The notes: generated by a model not told the origin, from the letters alone. A DNA stretch of 64,000 nucleotides from JACCYI01 sp963828075 (GCA_963828075.1 CAWHDH010000021.1:744001-808000); one strand, 5' to 3'. Shown: positions 45,695 through 55,144, numbered from the stretch's first letter. Translations and numbers: made by a program.

Positions 45695-47905
45695 CTACGC
45701 GTCGGGCGCCTCGGCCGGCTCGGGCACGAGCCACAGCACGGCGAGCGGCGGCAGGGTGATCTGCGCCGAGAACGGCTGGTCGTTCCAGGGGATCGCCTCA
45801 GCCTCGATCGTGCCCCAGTTGCCGATGTTCGCGCCGCCGTAGAACTCGGAGTCGGTGTTCAAGGCCTCGACCCAGCGGCCCGAGCGCGGGACCCCGATCC
45901 GGTAGGACTCGCGCGGCATCGGCGAGAGGTTCGCGACGCAGACCAGGACTTCCTCGGCGTCCTTCGAGGCCCGCGCGAACGCGACGACGTTGTGGGCGGC
46001 GTCGTTGGCCTCGATCCACCAGAAGCCGCGCGAGTCGAAGTCGACCTCCCACAGCGCCGGGTGGGCCTTGTAGACGCGGTTGAGGTCGCGCACGAGCGAC
46101 TGGATCCCGTTGTGGTCGTGCTGCTCGAGCAGGTGCCAGTCCAGCGACCGCTCGTGCGACCACTCGGCCTCCTGGGCGAACTCCTGGCCCATGAACAGCA
46201 GCTTCTTGCCGGGATGCGACCACATGTACGCGTACAGGCAGCGCAGGTTCGCGAACTTCTGCCAGCGGTCGCCCGGCATCTTCTGGATCAGCGACCCCTT
46301 GCCGTGGACCACCTCGTCGTGCGACAGCGGCAGGACGAAGTTCTCCGAGAACGCGTACATCAGCGAGAACGTCAGCTGATGGTGGTGGAAGCGGCGGTAG
46401 ACGGGGTCCTGCTGGAAGTAGGACAGCGTGTCGTGCATCCAGCCCATGTTCCATTTGAGCCCGAAGCCCAGACCGCCGAGGTAGGTGGGCTGCGAGACGC
46501 CCGGCCACGCGGTCGACTCCTCCGCCGCGGAGATCACGCCGGGCTCGCGGCCGTGGATGACCTCGTTCATCTCCTTGAGGAACGCGACCGCTTCGAGGTC
46601 CTCGTTCCCGCCGAACTGGTTGGGCACCCACTCGTCCGCCTTGCGCGAGTAGTCGAGGTAGAGCATCGATGCGACCGCGTCGACGCGGATGCCGTCGGCG
46701 TGGTACTCGCGCAGCCAGAACAGCGCGTTGGCCAGCAGGAAGTTGCGGACCTCGTTGCGCCCGAAGTTGAAGATCAGCGTGCCCCAGTCGGGGTGCGAGC
46801 CGCGGCGCGGATCTTCGTGCTCGTAGAGCGCGGTGCCGTCGAAGCGCGCCAGCGCCCAGTCGTCGCGCGGGAAGTGGGCGGGGACCCAGTCGAGGATCAC
46901 GCCGATCCCGTGGCCGTGCAGCGAGTCGACGAACGCCCGGAACTCGTCGGGGGTGCCGAAGCGCGGCGAGGGCGCGTAGTAGCTCGTGACCTGGTAGCCC
47001 CACGAGCCGGTGAACGGGTGCGCCATCACCGGCATCAGCTCGATGTGCGTGAAGCCCATGTCCTTGGCGTAGGCCGCGAGCTCCTCGGCCAGCTCGGAGT
47101 AGGTCAGCGAGCGGTTGTCCTCGAGCGGGTTCAGCCGCCACGAGCCGAGGTGGACCTCGTAGATCGACATCGGCCCGTCGAGCGGCGCCTCGGCCCCGCG
47201 GCGGGCGGCCAGCCACTCGGCGTCGGACCACTCGTGCGTCGAGTGCGAGACGACCGACGAGGTCTCCGGCGGGATCTCCGATTCGAAGGCGAGCGGATCG
47301 GCCTTCATCCGCAGCTCACCCGTCTGGGCGCGGATCTCGTACTTGTAGCGCGCGCCGGCGGCGACGCCGGGCACGAACAGCTCCCAGATCCCCGACGAGC
47401 CGAGCACCCGCATGGGATGCAGCCGGCCGTCCCAGGAGTTGAACTCGCCGACCACGCTGACCGAGCGCGCCGCGGGCGCCCAGACCGAGAACGCCGTCCC
47501 GGCCACGCCGTCGACCTCGCGCACGTGCGCGCCCAGGCGCTCGTAGATCTCCTCGTGGCGCCCCTCGCCGGCGAGGTGCAGGTCGAGCTCGCCGACGGTC
47601 GGCAGGAAGGCGTAGGGATCGCGGATCGTGAACATCCCCGCGTGCCCGTAGTCGACCTCGAGCTCGTAGGCGAGCGGCAGCCTCGCCTTGGCGAGGACCC
47701 CCTCGAAGACCCCGGCCGGATGGACCTGCTCGAGCGGCGCGGGCTTGCGGCGCTTGCGCACGACGCTGACGCTCTCCGCGCCCGGCCGGTAGACGCGCAC
47801 GACGACGCCGGCGCCGGCGGGATGGGCGCCGAGGTAGGCGTGCGGCTCGGGGTGGTCGCGGTCGAGCAGTCGCTGGACGTCGGTGGCCTTCTCTGGGGTG
47901 CTCAT
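45695..47905 (-). CDS. glgB: 1,4-alpha-glucan branching enzyme GlgB
   Basis: 736-aa GH13 enzyme that adds alpha-1,6 branches to the linear glucan made by GlgE. Two N-terminal modules include DHPEPHAYLGAHP and a CBM48 with FSVWAPAARSVSVVGEFNSW. The barrel has VILDWVPAHFPRDDW, the nucleophile Asp in GIRVDAVASMLYLDYSRK, the Glu in ISAAEESTAWPG, and the Asp in LPLSHDEVVHGKGS. The C-terminal beta domain ends AVLWLVPEPAE. Its ATG overlaps the maltokinase stop by ATGA, making glgE-treS-mak-glgB a tight operon. Confidence 0.97.
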   Translation of the reverse strand: MSTPEKATDVQRLLDRDHPEPHAYLGAHPAGAGVVVRVYRPGAESVSVVRKRRKPAPLEQVHPAGVFEGVLAKARLPLAYELEVDYGHAGMFTIRDPYAFLPTVGELDLHLAGEGRHEEIYERLGAHVREVDGVAGTAFSVWAPAARSVSVVGEFNSWDGRLHPMRVLGSSGIWELFVPGVAAGARYKYEIRAQTGELRMKADPLAFESEIPPETSSVVSHSTHEWSDAEWLAARRGAEAPLDGPMSIYEVHLGSWRLNPLEDNRSLTYSELAEELAAYAKDMGFTHIELMPVMAHPFTGSWGYQVTSYYAPSPRFGTPDEFRAFVDSLHGHGIGVILDWVPAHFPRDDWALARFDGTALYEHEDPRRGSHPDWGTLIFNFGRNEVRNFLLANALFWLREYHADGIRVDAVASMLYLDYSRKADEWVPNQFGGNEDLEAVAFLKEMNEVIHGREPGVISAAEESTAWPGVSQPTYLGGLGFGLKWNMGWMHDTLSYFQQDPVYRRFHHHQLTFSLMYAFSENFVLPLSHDEVVHGKGSLIQKMPGDRWQKFANLRCLYAYMWSHPGKKLLFMGQEFAQEAEWSHERSLDWHLLEQHDHNGIQSLVRDLNRVYKAHPALWEVDFDSRGFWWIEANDAAHNVVAFARASKDAEEVLVCVANLSPMPRESYRIGVPRSGRWVEALNTDSEFYGGANIGNWGTIEAEAIPWNDQPFSAQITLPPLAVLWLVPEPAEAPDA

Positions 47906-49281
47906 GCCAGCGATTCCTCCAGCAGTCGGACGATCCCGGCGACCGGGATCCCGACCCAGTCCGGACGGTTGTTGAGCTCGTAGCGCAGCTCGTAGACCGC
48001 CTTCTCGAGCTCGAAGATGGCCAGCAGCTTGTCGATCGCCTGCTGGCCCGCCGGGAGCAGCGACGGCTCGACGGCGCTCAGATAGCCCTCGAGGAACGCG
48101 CCCCGGGCCCGCTCCTCCCAGCCGTCCGGCGCGGGCCGCCCGCGCTGCTGCTCCATCGCCGACGCCGCGAACGCCAGGGATCGCAGCATGCCGGCGACGT
48201 CGCGGAGCGGCGAGCGCTTGCGGCGCCGCTCGCGCAGCGAGCGCGCCGGCTCGCCCTCGAAGTCGAGGATCACCCAGCGGTCCGGCGTGCGCAGGGTCTG
48301 GCCGAGGTGGTAGTCGCCGTGCGTGCGGATCAGGCGCCCGCCGACGCCGACGTGCGAGAGCGTCTGCAGGCGGTCGCGGACCTCCTCGCCCCGGCCGGCG
48401 ATCGGTGCGACCGCCTCGAGGCCCTCCGGGAGGTCGACGAACAGCCGCTCGATCTCCTCGTCGATCGTCGCGGTCAGCAGGGCCAGCGTCGCATCGTTCG
48501 GCTCCTCGGGCGCGAAGTCGGGATCCGACATGTCCGAGGCCAGCGTCGTGTGCATCCGGCCCGTGACCTCGCCGAGCTCGGTCACGTTGCCGATCATCCC
48601 GTCCGGGTCGTCGAGCGTCAGCTCCCAGCCGTCTCGCCCGTCGGCGACGAACTCCGACAGCACGCCGAGGGTCGCGTCGAGCAGGTCCCCCACGAACTCG
48701 TACCAGCCCGCCAGCGCGGGGATGTTCTCGAACCCGCGCCGCGACAGGAAGCGGAACATCTCGAGCTCGGGGTTGTCGCCCGGCTCCAGCCGCCGGAAGA
48801 CCTTGAGGATCAGCCGGTCGTCGAACACCACCGACGAGTTGGACTGCTCGACGCCGATCGAGCGCACCGTCGGCGCGTCGCCGGGCGGGCTCACGTCACC
48901 CGTCCAGTGGAAGCGCGCCTCGCCGTGCTGGCCCTCGATGACCGCGGAGCGCTGCATGAGCGCGGCGAGCGCCGCGGCCTCGGCCGGATCGGCCAGCGCG
49001 TCGTACACCGTGGTCCCGTAGACGGTGTCGATGACGCCCTGGTCCCAGCCGTCGGACTCCGGGCGGCCCGCGACCAGCAGCTGGTAGAGCTCGTGCGTGC
49101 CCGCCGGGAAGCGCGCCTCGAGGAAGGCGGCGGTGAGCGGCGGCTCGTCCTCGCGCAGCGACAGCGAGTCGAGCACGTTCAGGTGGCCCATGTCGCGCGA
49201 CTTCGACGCGAACCAGCGCTGGGAGCGCACCCACTCCAGCAGGACCGCCTCGTCGACGAACCCGAGCTCAAGCGGCGCCAT
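47902..49281 (-). CDS. mak: Maltokinase (Mak/Pep2)
   Basis: 459-aa kinase that phosphorylates maltose to alpha-maltose-1-phosphate, the donor for GlgE. The N-terminal cap starts with WVRSQRWFASKSRD; a maltokinase nucleotide-binding segment follows (NSSVVFDDRLILKVFRRLE). The catalytic loop is RTHGDYHLGQTL and the metal-binding DFE lies in WVILDFEGEPARSL, as in aminoglycoside-kinase-like folds. ATG 49281 lies within the end of treS (14-nt overlap), and the stop overlaps glgB. This is a stand-alone enzyme, not fused to TreS as in some actinobacteria. Confidence 0.93.
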   Translation of the reverse strand: MAPLELGFVDEAVLLEWVRSQRWFASKSRDMGHLNVLDSLSLREDEPPLTAAFLEARFPAGTHELYQLLVAGRPESDGWDQGVIDTVYGTTVYDALADPAEAAALAALMQRSAVIEGQHGEARFHWTGDVSPPGDAPTVRSIGVEQSNSSVVFDDRLILKVFRRLEPGDNPELEMFRFLSRRGFENIPALAGWYEFVGDLLDATLGVLSEFVADGRDGWELTLDDPDGMIGNVTELGEVTGRMHTTLASDMSDPDFAPEEPNDATLALLTATIDEEIERLFVDLPEGLEAVAPIAGRGEEVRDRLQTLSHVGVGGRLIRTHGDYHLGQTLRTPDRWVILDFEGEPARSLRERRRKRSPLRDVAGMLRSLAFAASAMEQQRGRPAPDGWEERARGAFLEGYLSAVEPSLLPAGQQAIDKLLAIFELEKAVYELRYELNNRPDWVGIPVAGIVRLLEESLA

Positions 49282-50956
49282 CGGTGGCCTCCTCAGGGGG
49301 TTCGACGAGCAGGAACCAGAAGAACCCGCGCGGCGCCAGGGTCAGGAGATAGGGCAGGTCGCCGATCCGCGGGAAGCGGGTACGCCCGAGCATCTCCTCC
49401 GGCACGCGACCGACGTACGGGGACAGGTCGAGCTCGACCGCCTGGGCCGAGCGCGCGAGATTGTGGACGCAGAGCACGACGTCGTCCTCGTAGCGGCGGA
49501 CGTGGGCGAACACCTTGCCGTTGGACGACTCGAGCGGCTCGTACGTCCCGAGCCCGAACACCGGGTGCTCCTTGCGCAGCGCGATGAACCGCCGCGTCCA
49601 GCGCAGCAGCGAGGCGGGCGCACGCAGCTGGGCCTCGACGTTGACCGCCTGGTAGCCGTAGACGGGGTCCATCAGCGGCGGCGCGTAGAGCTGGGCGAAG
49701 TCGGCCTTGGAGAACCCGCCGTTGCGATCACCCGTCCACTGCATCGGCGTGCGGACGCCGTCGCGGTCGCCGAGGTAGACGTTGTCGCCCATCGCGATCT
49801 CGTCCCCGTAGTAGAGCACCGGGGACCCCGGCAGCGAGAACAGGATCGCGGTCATCAGCTCGATCTCGGCGCGCCCGCCGTCGAGCAGGGGCGCGAGGCG
49901 CCGGCGGATGCCCACGTTGAGCTTCATCCGCGGGTCCTTGGCGTACTCGGTGTACATGTAGTCGCGCTCCTCGTCGGTGACCATCTCGAGGGTCAGCTCG
50001 TCGTGGTTGCGCAGGAACAGCCCCCACTGGCAGTTGTCGGGGATGTCGGGGGTCTGGGCGAGGATCTCGAGGATCGGTGCCGCCTCCTCGCGCCGGACCG
50101 CCATGAACATCCGGGGCATGACGGGGAAGTGGAAGGCCATGTGGCACTCGTCGCCGTCGCCGAAGTACTCGACGACGTCGGCCGGCCACTGGTTGGCCTC
50201 CGCGAGCAGCACCTTGTCGGGGTACTCCTCGTCGACCGTCTTGCGCACTTCCTTGAGGAACTCGTGGGTCTCGGAGAGGTTCTCGCAGTTGGTGTCGTCG
50301 CGCTCGTAGAGGTAGGGCACCGCGTCGAGGCGGAAGCCGTCGAGCCCGAGGTCCAGCCAGAAGCGCAGCGCCTCGAGCATCGCCTCGCGCACCTCGGCGT
50401 TGTCGTAGTTGAGGTCGGGCTGGTGGGAGAAGAACCGGTGCCAGTAGTAGGCGCCGGCCTGCTCGTCCCACGTCCAGTTCGAGCTCTCGGTGTCGACGAA
50501 GATGATCCGCGCCTCTTCGTAGCGGTGCACGGTGTCCGACCAGACGTACCAGTCACGCTTCGGGCTGTCCGCGCTCGCGCGCGCCTCCTGGAACCACGCG
50601 TGGTCCGACGACGTGTGGTTCATGACCAGGTCGGCGATCACGCGCATGCCGCGCTGGTGCGCGGCTTCGATGAACGCGCGGACGTCGTCGATCGTCCCGT
50701 AGTCGGGATGGACGTGCTCGTAGTCGGCGATGTCGTAGCCGCCGTCGCGCAGCGGCGACGCGTACATCGGCAGCAGCCAGATGCAGTCGATGCCGAGCCA
50801 CTGCAGGTAGTCGAGCTTCTCGGTGAGCCCGCGGAAGTCGCCGGAGCCGTCGCCGTTGCCGTCGTAGAAGCCGCGCAGGTGGATCTCGTAGAACACGGCC
50901 CGCTTGAACCACAGCGGGTCGGACTCGAACCAGTGCTGCCCCGTGGGTGGGTTCAT
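49268..50956 (-). CDS. treS: Trehalose synthase TreS
   Basis: 562-aa GH13 enzyme that interconverts trehalose and maltose. Motifs: YEIHLRGFYDGNGDGSGDF near the N-terminus, VIADLVMNHTSSDH, the nucleophile Asp in DGFRLDAVPYLYER, the acid Glu in VLLAEANQWP, and the Asp in LFLRNHDELTLEM. MQWTGDRNGGFSKAD is highly typical of TreS. Its ATG directly follows the glgE TGA with no gap, and it overlaps maltokinase by 14 nt. Here it would feed maltose into the GlgE route. Confidence 0.97.
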   Translation of the reverse strand: MNPPTGQHWFESDPLWFKRAVFYEIHLRGFYDGNGDGSGDFRGLTEKLDYLQWLGIDCIWLLPMYASPLRDGGYDIADYEHVHPDYGTIDDVRAFIEAAHQRGMRVIADLVMNHTSSDHAWFQEARASADSPKRDWYVWSDTVHRYEEARIIFVDTESSNWTWDEQAGAYYWHRFFSHQPDLNYDNAEVREAMLEALRFWLDLGLDGFRLDAVPYLYERDDTNCENLSETHEFLKEVRKTVDEEYPDKVLLAEANQWPADVVEYFGDGDECHMAFHFPVMPRMFMAVRREEAAPILEILAQTPDIPDNCQWGLFLRNHDELTLEMVTDEERDYMYTEYAKDPRMKLNVGIRRRLAPLLDGGRAEIELMTAILFSLPGSPVLYYGDEIAMGDNVYLGDRDGVRTPMQWTGDRNGGFSKADFAQLYAPPLMDPVYGYQAVNVEAQLRAPASLLRWTRRFIALRKEHPVFGLGTYEPLESSNGKVFAHVRRYEDDVVLCVHNLARSAQAVELDLSPYVGRVPEEMLGRTRFPRIGDLPYLLTLAPRGFFWFLLVEPPEEATDGAA

Positions 50957-52924
50957 TCAGTGGCCCTCGACGCGGAACACGTGGCCGGCCCGCGCCGCCG
51001 GGTCAAGGCGGACGTAGTTGCGCCCGATGCGCCAGTCGAAGTGCTCGCCCGAAAGCAGGTCGGTCAGCGAGAACGCGGGCGGCAGCCCGAGCTCGTAGGG
51101 GACCACGCACAGCCCCTCCTGCGCGTGGTGGGGATCGACGTTGACGATGCAGATGAGCTGGTTGTCGCCGTCGCGCTTGGCGTAGGCGATCAGCGCGTCG
51201 TTCTCCGTGTCGAGGAAGTGGACGTTGTCGAGCCGCTGGAGCGCGGGGTTCTCGCGGCGGATCCGGTTGAGGAGCCCGACGAACGGCAGCAGCCGGCCGT
51301 CGAGCTTGCGCTGCTTGGCCACGTACTTCTCGGAGTCCTCGTACTCCTCGGAGCCCTCGCGCACCGGCACGTTCTCGAAGTTCTCGAAGCCGGAGTAGAT
51401 GCCGTAGGTCGGCGACAGCGTCCCGGCCAGGAGCAGGCGCGCGGAGAAGGCCGGCGGCCCGCCGTGCACGAGGTACTCGTTGAGGATGTCGGGCGTGTTG
51501 GCGAAGAAGTTCGGCCGGTAGTACTCGACCATCTCGGAGTGCGCGAGCTCGTTGACGTACTCCTGAAGCTCCCAGCGCGAGTTCTTCCACGTGAAGTATG
51601 TGTAGGACTGGCTGAAGCCGACCTTCGCCAGCGCCCGCATCATCGCGGCTCGGGTGAACGCCTCGGCGAGGAAGATCACGTCGGGGTTCGTGCGCCGGAT
51701 GTCCGCGATGAGCCACTCCCAGAACACGATCGGCTTCGTGTGCGGGTTGTCGACGCGGAAGACCGTCACCCCGTGGTCCACCCAGTGGCGCACGACGGCC
51801 AGCAGGGCGTCCCACAGCCCGCGCCAGTCCTCGCAGTCGAAGTCCAGGTTGTAGATGTCCTGGTACTTCTTGGGCGGGTTCTCCGCGTACTTCAGCGTGC
51901 CGTCGGGGCGGCGGTTGAACCACTCCGGGTGCTCGGTGAGCCATGGGTGGTCGGCCGAGCAGTTGATGGCGAGATCGAGCGCGACGTCCAGTCCGTGGGC
52001 GTTGGCGGTGGCCACCAGCGCCTCGAACTCCTCGAGCGTGCCGAGCTCCGGGTGGATCGCGTCGTGACCGCCGATCGCGTGGTGACCGATCGCGTAGGGG
52101 GAGCCGGGTTCGTCGGGTCCTGCGACCGGGTTGCCGCCGGGGAACTCGCTCGTGTTGCGGCCCTTGCGGTTCGTCTCGCCGATCGGGTGGATCGGTGGGA
52201 GGTAGAGCACGTCGAAGCCAAGCTCTGCCAGCTTCGGGACCTGCTGCTCGACGCCCTTGAACCCGCCCCACGAGCGCGGGAACAGCTCGTACCACGAGCC
52301 GTAGCGCGCGCGGACGCGGTCGACGTCGATCCGCACCGGGCGCTCCATGGTGGTCGAGCCCGAGCGATCCGGGTAGCGGCTGACGGCGGCGAACAGCTCG
52401 GGGCCGAGCGCGGCGTCGTGCTTGGCCTGCGCGGGCGCCGCCGGATCCTCGAGGGTGTGCAGCGCGTGCTCGATCAGCGTGCGGTCGGCCTCGTCGGCGG
52501 CCCGGTCGGCGGCGTCGCGCAGGAGCACCACGCCTTCGGAGAGCTCGCCGGCCAGGTCGGTCTGCCCGAACGCCACCTTGCGCCCCAGCTCGTCGCGCCA
52601 GGAGGCGAACGCGTCCGACCACGCCTCGATCGTCCACTCCCACGTGCCGCACGCGTCGACGGTGAACTCGCCGCCCCAGGTGTCGCCCGCGACCTGCGCG
52701 TCGATCCGCCGCATCGGGTTCTCCACCGGCTCCGTCTGACCGGGGCCCGTCGACCGGACGACCGCGCGCAGCACGTCGTGGCCGTCGCGGAAGATCGTGG
52801 CGGTCACGTCCACGGTGTCGCCGACAGATCGCTTCGCCGCGTAACGTCCGCAGTCGATCAGCGGTCGCGGGTTCTCGATATGGATCCGCGGCGGCGGAGG
52901 TTCGGTCCGGCTCTCGTCGGGCAC
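50957..52924 (-). CDS. glgE: Alpha-1,4-glucan:maltose-1-phosphate maltosyltransferase GlgE
   Basis: 655-aa GH13 enzyme that extends alpha-glucan with maltose units from maltose-1-phosphate. The N-terminal domains contain GGEFTVDACGTWEWTIEAWS; the barrel has the GlgE-specific NRKGRNTSEFPGGNPVAGP, the nucleophile Asp in VFRVDNPHTKPIVFWEWL, and the acid Glu in FLAEAFTRAAMM. GTG 52924 was chosen because GGGGAG lies 11-16 nt upstream; GTG 52960 is open but would put translated sequence across the shared promoter region. It is first gene of glgE-treS-mak-glgB. Confidence 0.96.
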   Translation of the reverse strand: MPDESRTEPPPPRIHIENPRPLIDCGRYAAKRSVGDTVDVTATIFRDGHDVLRAVVRSTGPGQTEPVENPMRRIDAQVAGDTWGGEFTVDACGTWEWTIEAWSDAFASWRDELGRKVAFGQTDLAGELSEGVVLLRDAADRAADEADRTLIEHALHTLEDPAAPAQAKHDAALGPELFAAVSRYPDRSGSTTMERPVRIDVDRVRARYGSWYELFPRSWGGFKGVEQQVPKLAELGFDVLYLPPIHPIGETNRKGRNTSEFPGGNPVAGPDEPGSPYAIGHHAIGGHDAIHPELGTLEEFEALVATANAHGLDVALDLAINCSADHPWLTEHPEWFNRRPDGTLKYAENPPKKYQDIYNLDFDCEDWRGLWDALLAVVRHWVDHGVTVFRVDNPHTKPIVFWEWLIADIRRTNPDVIFLAEAFTRAAMMRALAKVGFSQSYTYFTWKNSRWELQEYVNELAHSEMVEYYRPNFFANTPDILNEYLVHGGPPAFSARLLLAGTLSPTYGIYSGFENFENVPVREGSEEYEDSEKYVAKQRKLDGRLLPFVGLLNRIRRENPALQRLDNVHFLDTENDALIAYAKRDGDNQLICIVNVDPHHAQEGLCVVPYELGLPPAFSLTDLLSGEHFDWRIGRNYVRLDPAARAGHVFRVEGH

Positions 52925-52928
52925 TCGG

Positions 52929-52970
52929 GGCAATCTCCCCCTTCCGCGCGTTCCTAACACTCAGATTGCC
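52929..52970. promoter_or_regulatory. Shared malQ/glgE control region with inverted repeat
   Basis: GGCAATCT (52929-52936) and AGATTGCC (52963-52970) form a perfect 8-bp inverted repeat with 26 bp between. It fills the 46-bp gap between the glgE GTG and the malQ TTG. Symmetry and position suggest one regulator controlling both directions. A TAGGAA-like -10 lies in the core on the minus strand. Confidence 0.5.
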
Positions 52971-54188
52971 TTGGAATTCACACGAGCATCCGGCGTCCAG
53001 CTCCATCCGACCTCGCTTCCCGGGGGGCGGCTCGGCGACGAGGCGTTCGGGTTCGTCGACTGGCTGGAGGCGGCCGGGCAGTCGTGGTGGCAGATGCTGC
53101 CCCTCGGCCCGCCGGACCGGCACGGCTCTCCGTACAAGTCGGCGTCGGCCTTCGCGGCGTGGCGCGGGCTGCTCGCCGACCCCAAGGCGAAGGTGTCCGA
53201 CGACGAGATCGCCGCGTTCCGCGCGCGCCACGCGGCGTGGATCGGCGATTGGGAGGCGCACGCGGGTGGCCGGCGCGCGGTCGCCGACCAGGTCCGCTTC
53301 GATCGCGAATGGGCCGAGCTGCGGACCTATGCGCAGCAGCGCGGCGTCCGGCTGATCGGCGACGTGCCGATCTATATCGCGCCGGGCTCGGCCGACCACA
53401 AGGCCCATCCCGAGCTCTTCCTCGACGGCGTGCAGGCCGGTGTCCCGCCCGACGCGTTCTCGGACACCGGCCAGCTGTGGGGCAACCCGATCTACGACTG
53501 GCCGGCGTTGCGGCGCCGCCGCTACCGCTGGTGGACCGAGCGCTTCCGGCGGACGTTCGATCTCTTCGACGTCGCCCGCATCGACCACTTCCGCGCGTTC
53601 GTCGCCTACTGGGCCGTGCCGGCGCGGGCGCGCCTGGCGATCGGCGGTCGCTGGCGCCGCGGCCCCGGGCGGGCGGTGTTCGACGCCGCCGCGGCGGAGC
53701 TCGGCGAGCTCCCGCTGATCGCGGAGAACCTCGGCGTGATCACCGAGCCGGTCGAGCGCCTGCGCCGTTCGCTCGGCCTGCCCGGGATGGTCGTGCTGCA
53801 GTTCGGCTTCGACCCCAACGACCCGCGCGGGCCGCACCGGCTCGAGAACCACACGCAGGACTCCGTCGTCTACACGGGCACGCACGACTCCGACACGCTC
53901 GGCGGCTGGTGGGCGTCGCTGCCCGAGGCGCAGCGCCGCCAGGCGCTGGCGGCCGGCGCGTCGGCGATCCAGCCCGAGTGGAGCCTGATCGAGCTGGCGT
54001 GGGGCTCCCGCGCGCGGCTGGCGATGCTGCAGATCCAGGACGTGCTCGGCCTCGGATCCGAGGCGCGGATGAACATGCCGGGGACGACGGGGGGCTCGTG
54101 GCGCTGGCGGCTCGAGCCCGGCCAACTCACCGAGGAGCGGGCCGCCCGTCTGCGCGAGATCACTGCGCGCGCCGGGCGCTTGACGTAA
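52971..54188 (+). CDS. malQ: 4-alpha-glucanotransferase MalQ (short form)
   Basis: 405-aa GH77 enzyme that transfers glucan segments between maltodextrins. Motifs: SGVQLHPTSLPGGRLGDEAF at the start, LIGDVPIYIAPGSADHKAHP, the nucleophile Asp in VARIDHFRAFVAYW, the acid Glu in PLIAENLGVIT, and the Asp in YTGTHDSDTLGGWW. It is about 100 residues shorter than typical MalQ: the helical region between AWRGLL and the GDVPIYI strand is reduced. All catalytic residues remain. TTG 52971 is the only start that keeps the conserved N-terminus. It is divergent from glgE. Confidence 0.93.
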   Translation: MEFTRASGVQLHPTSLPGGRLGDEAFGFVDWLEAAGQSWWQMLPLGPPDRHGSPYKSASAFAAWRGLLADPKAKVSDDEIAAFRARHAAWIGDWEAHAGGRRAVADQVRFDREWAELRTYAQQRGVRLIGDVPIYIAPGSADHKAHPELFLDGVQAGVPPDAFSDTGQLWGNPIYDWPALRRRRYRWWTERFRRTFDLFDVARIDHFRAFVAYWAVPARARLAIGGRWRRGPGRAVFDAAAAELGELPLIAENLGVITEPVERLRRSLGLPGMVVLQFGFDPNDPRGPHRLENHTQDSVVYTGTHDSDTLGGWWASLPEAQRRQALAAGASAIQPEWSLIELAWGSRARLAMLQIQDVLGLGSEARMNMPGTTGGSWRWRLEPGQLTEERAARLREITARAGRLT

Positions 54189-54189
54189 A

Positions 54190-54220
54190 CCTTGCCGCCG
54201 CGGCGCGCCGGGCGGCAAGG
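54190..54220 (+). terminator. Hairpin after malQ
   Basis: CCTTGCCGCC (54190-54199) and GGCGGCAAGG (54211-54220) are a perfect 10-bp inverted repeat with an 11-nt loop, starting 2 nt after the malQ stop. There is no T-run, as is common for actinobacterial terminators. Confidence 0.65.
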
Positions 54221-54264
54221 CGCTCTCAACGCCGGGGCAACCGCCGCCTCGGAGAGTGCCGGCC

Positions 54265-55144
54265 ATGCACTCACGGACCACCATCCCCCTGCTCGGCATT
54301 CTCGCTTCCCTCGCCCTACGCGGTGCACTGCGACGCCGTGCCGCGATTCCGCGCCGAGCTGGGCGACGGCAACGATCTGGGCCTCATCAGCCACACGCTG
54401 CCCGCCGGGCTCGAGGTGACGCTCCTCGGCGGCGACGGGCGCGACGAGCTCAAGACGATCGACGGCCAGACCCGCGCGACGCTCGACGGCGGCGCGGACA
54501 ACGACAAGCTGCGCTCCGAGGGCGGCTCGGATGTCCTGAACGGCGGCGACGGCGAGCGCGACGACGTCCGCGACATCGAGCGGATCCAGGCCTACGCGGC
54601 CGGCACGTTCGTGCTCGGCGACGGCCCCGCACCGGGTCGCAGTGCGGCGTCCTGCAGTCGTGCACGATCCCGTTCGGCAACGACGTCATCGACGCCCGCG
54701 ACGGCGAGCCCGACACGGTCGGCTGCGGCGTCGGCGAGGACAGCGTGAAGGCGGACGCGGTCGATACGGTGGCCGCGGACTGCGAGACGGTCGACCGGGC
54801 CGGCGGCACGACGGGCCCGGGTGGCGACAAGATCCCGGGTGGTGTCCAGTCGGGCGACCGGCCCGCGAGCGGCGCGGTGAAGATCGAGGCAGAAGCTCCG
54901 CCGTGCGCTGCGCAGCGGGCTGCGCGTCCAGCTCAGCGGCCTGCCGCAGGGCAAGGTCGCCGTCAAGGCGCTGAGCGGCAAGCGGACGGTCGGCCGCGGG
55001 AGCGCCCGGGTCGCTGCGAACGGCACCGCGACCGCGACGCTGCGCTTCACGAAGGCCGCCCGCCGCGCGCTGGCCCGCAAGCGGAGCGTCCGGCTGACGA
55101 TCGTCGCCGGCGCCGCCCGCACCACCGTGACGCTCAAGAAGTGA
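54265..55144 (+). pseudogene. Secreted Asp/Gly-repeat protein, frameshifted
   Basis: The remains of one gene in changing frames. A signal peptide from ATG 54265 (MHSRTTIPLLGILASLA) leads, after a shift near 54315, into an acidic repeat region (FRAELGDGNDLG, LLGGDGRDELK, LDGGADNDKL, LNGGDGERDDV) that resembles RTX-like calcium-binding repeats. A second shift near 54625 restores the first frame (GNDVIDARDGEPDTVGCGVG, then VDTVAADCETVDR). A third near 54895 gives the C-terminal strand domain (LRVQLSGLPQGKVAVKAL ... TVTLKK) ending at 55144. Three shifts make a functional product unlikely. Its end overlaps the convergent hydrolase gene by 11 nt. Confidence 0.65.

Noticed and set aside
49097..52957. 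1286-codon open frame opposite maltokinase, treS and glgE
   Set aside because: It spans three recognisable genes on the other strand and has no family motif; a product of third-position GC bias.
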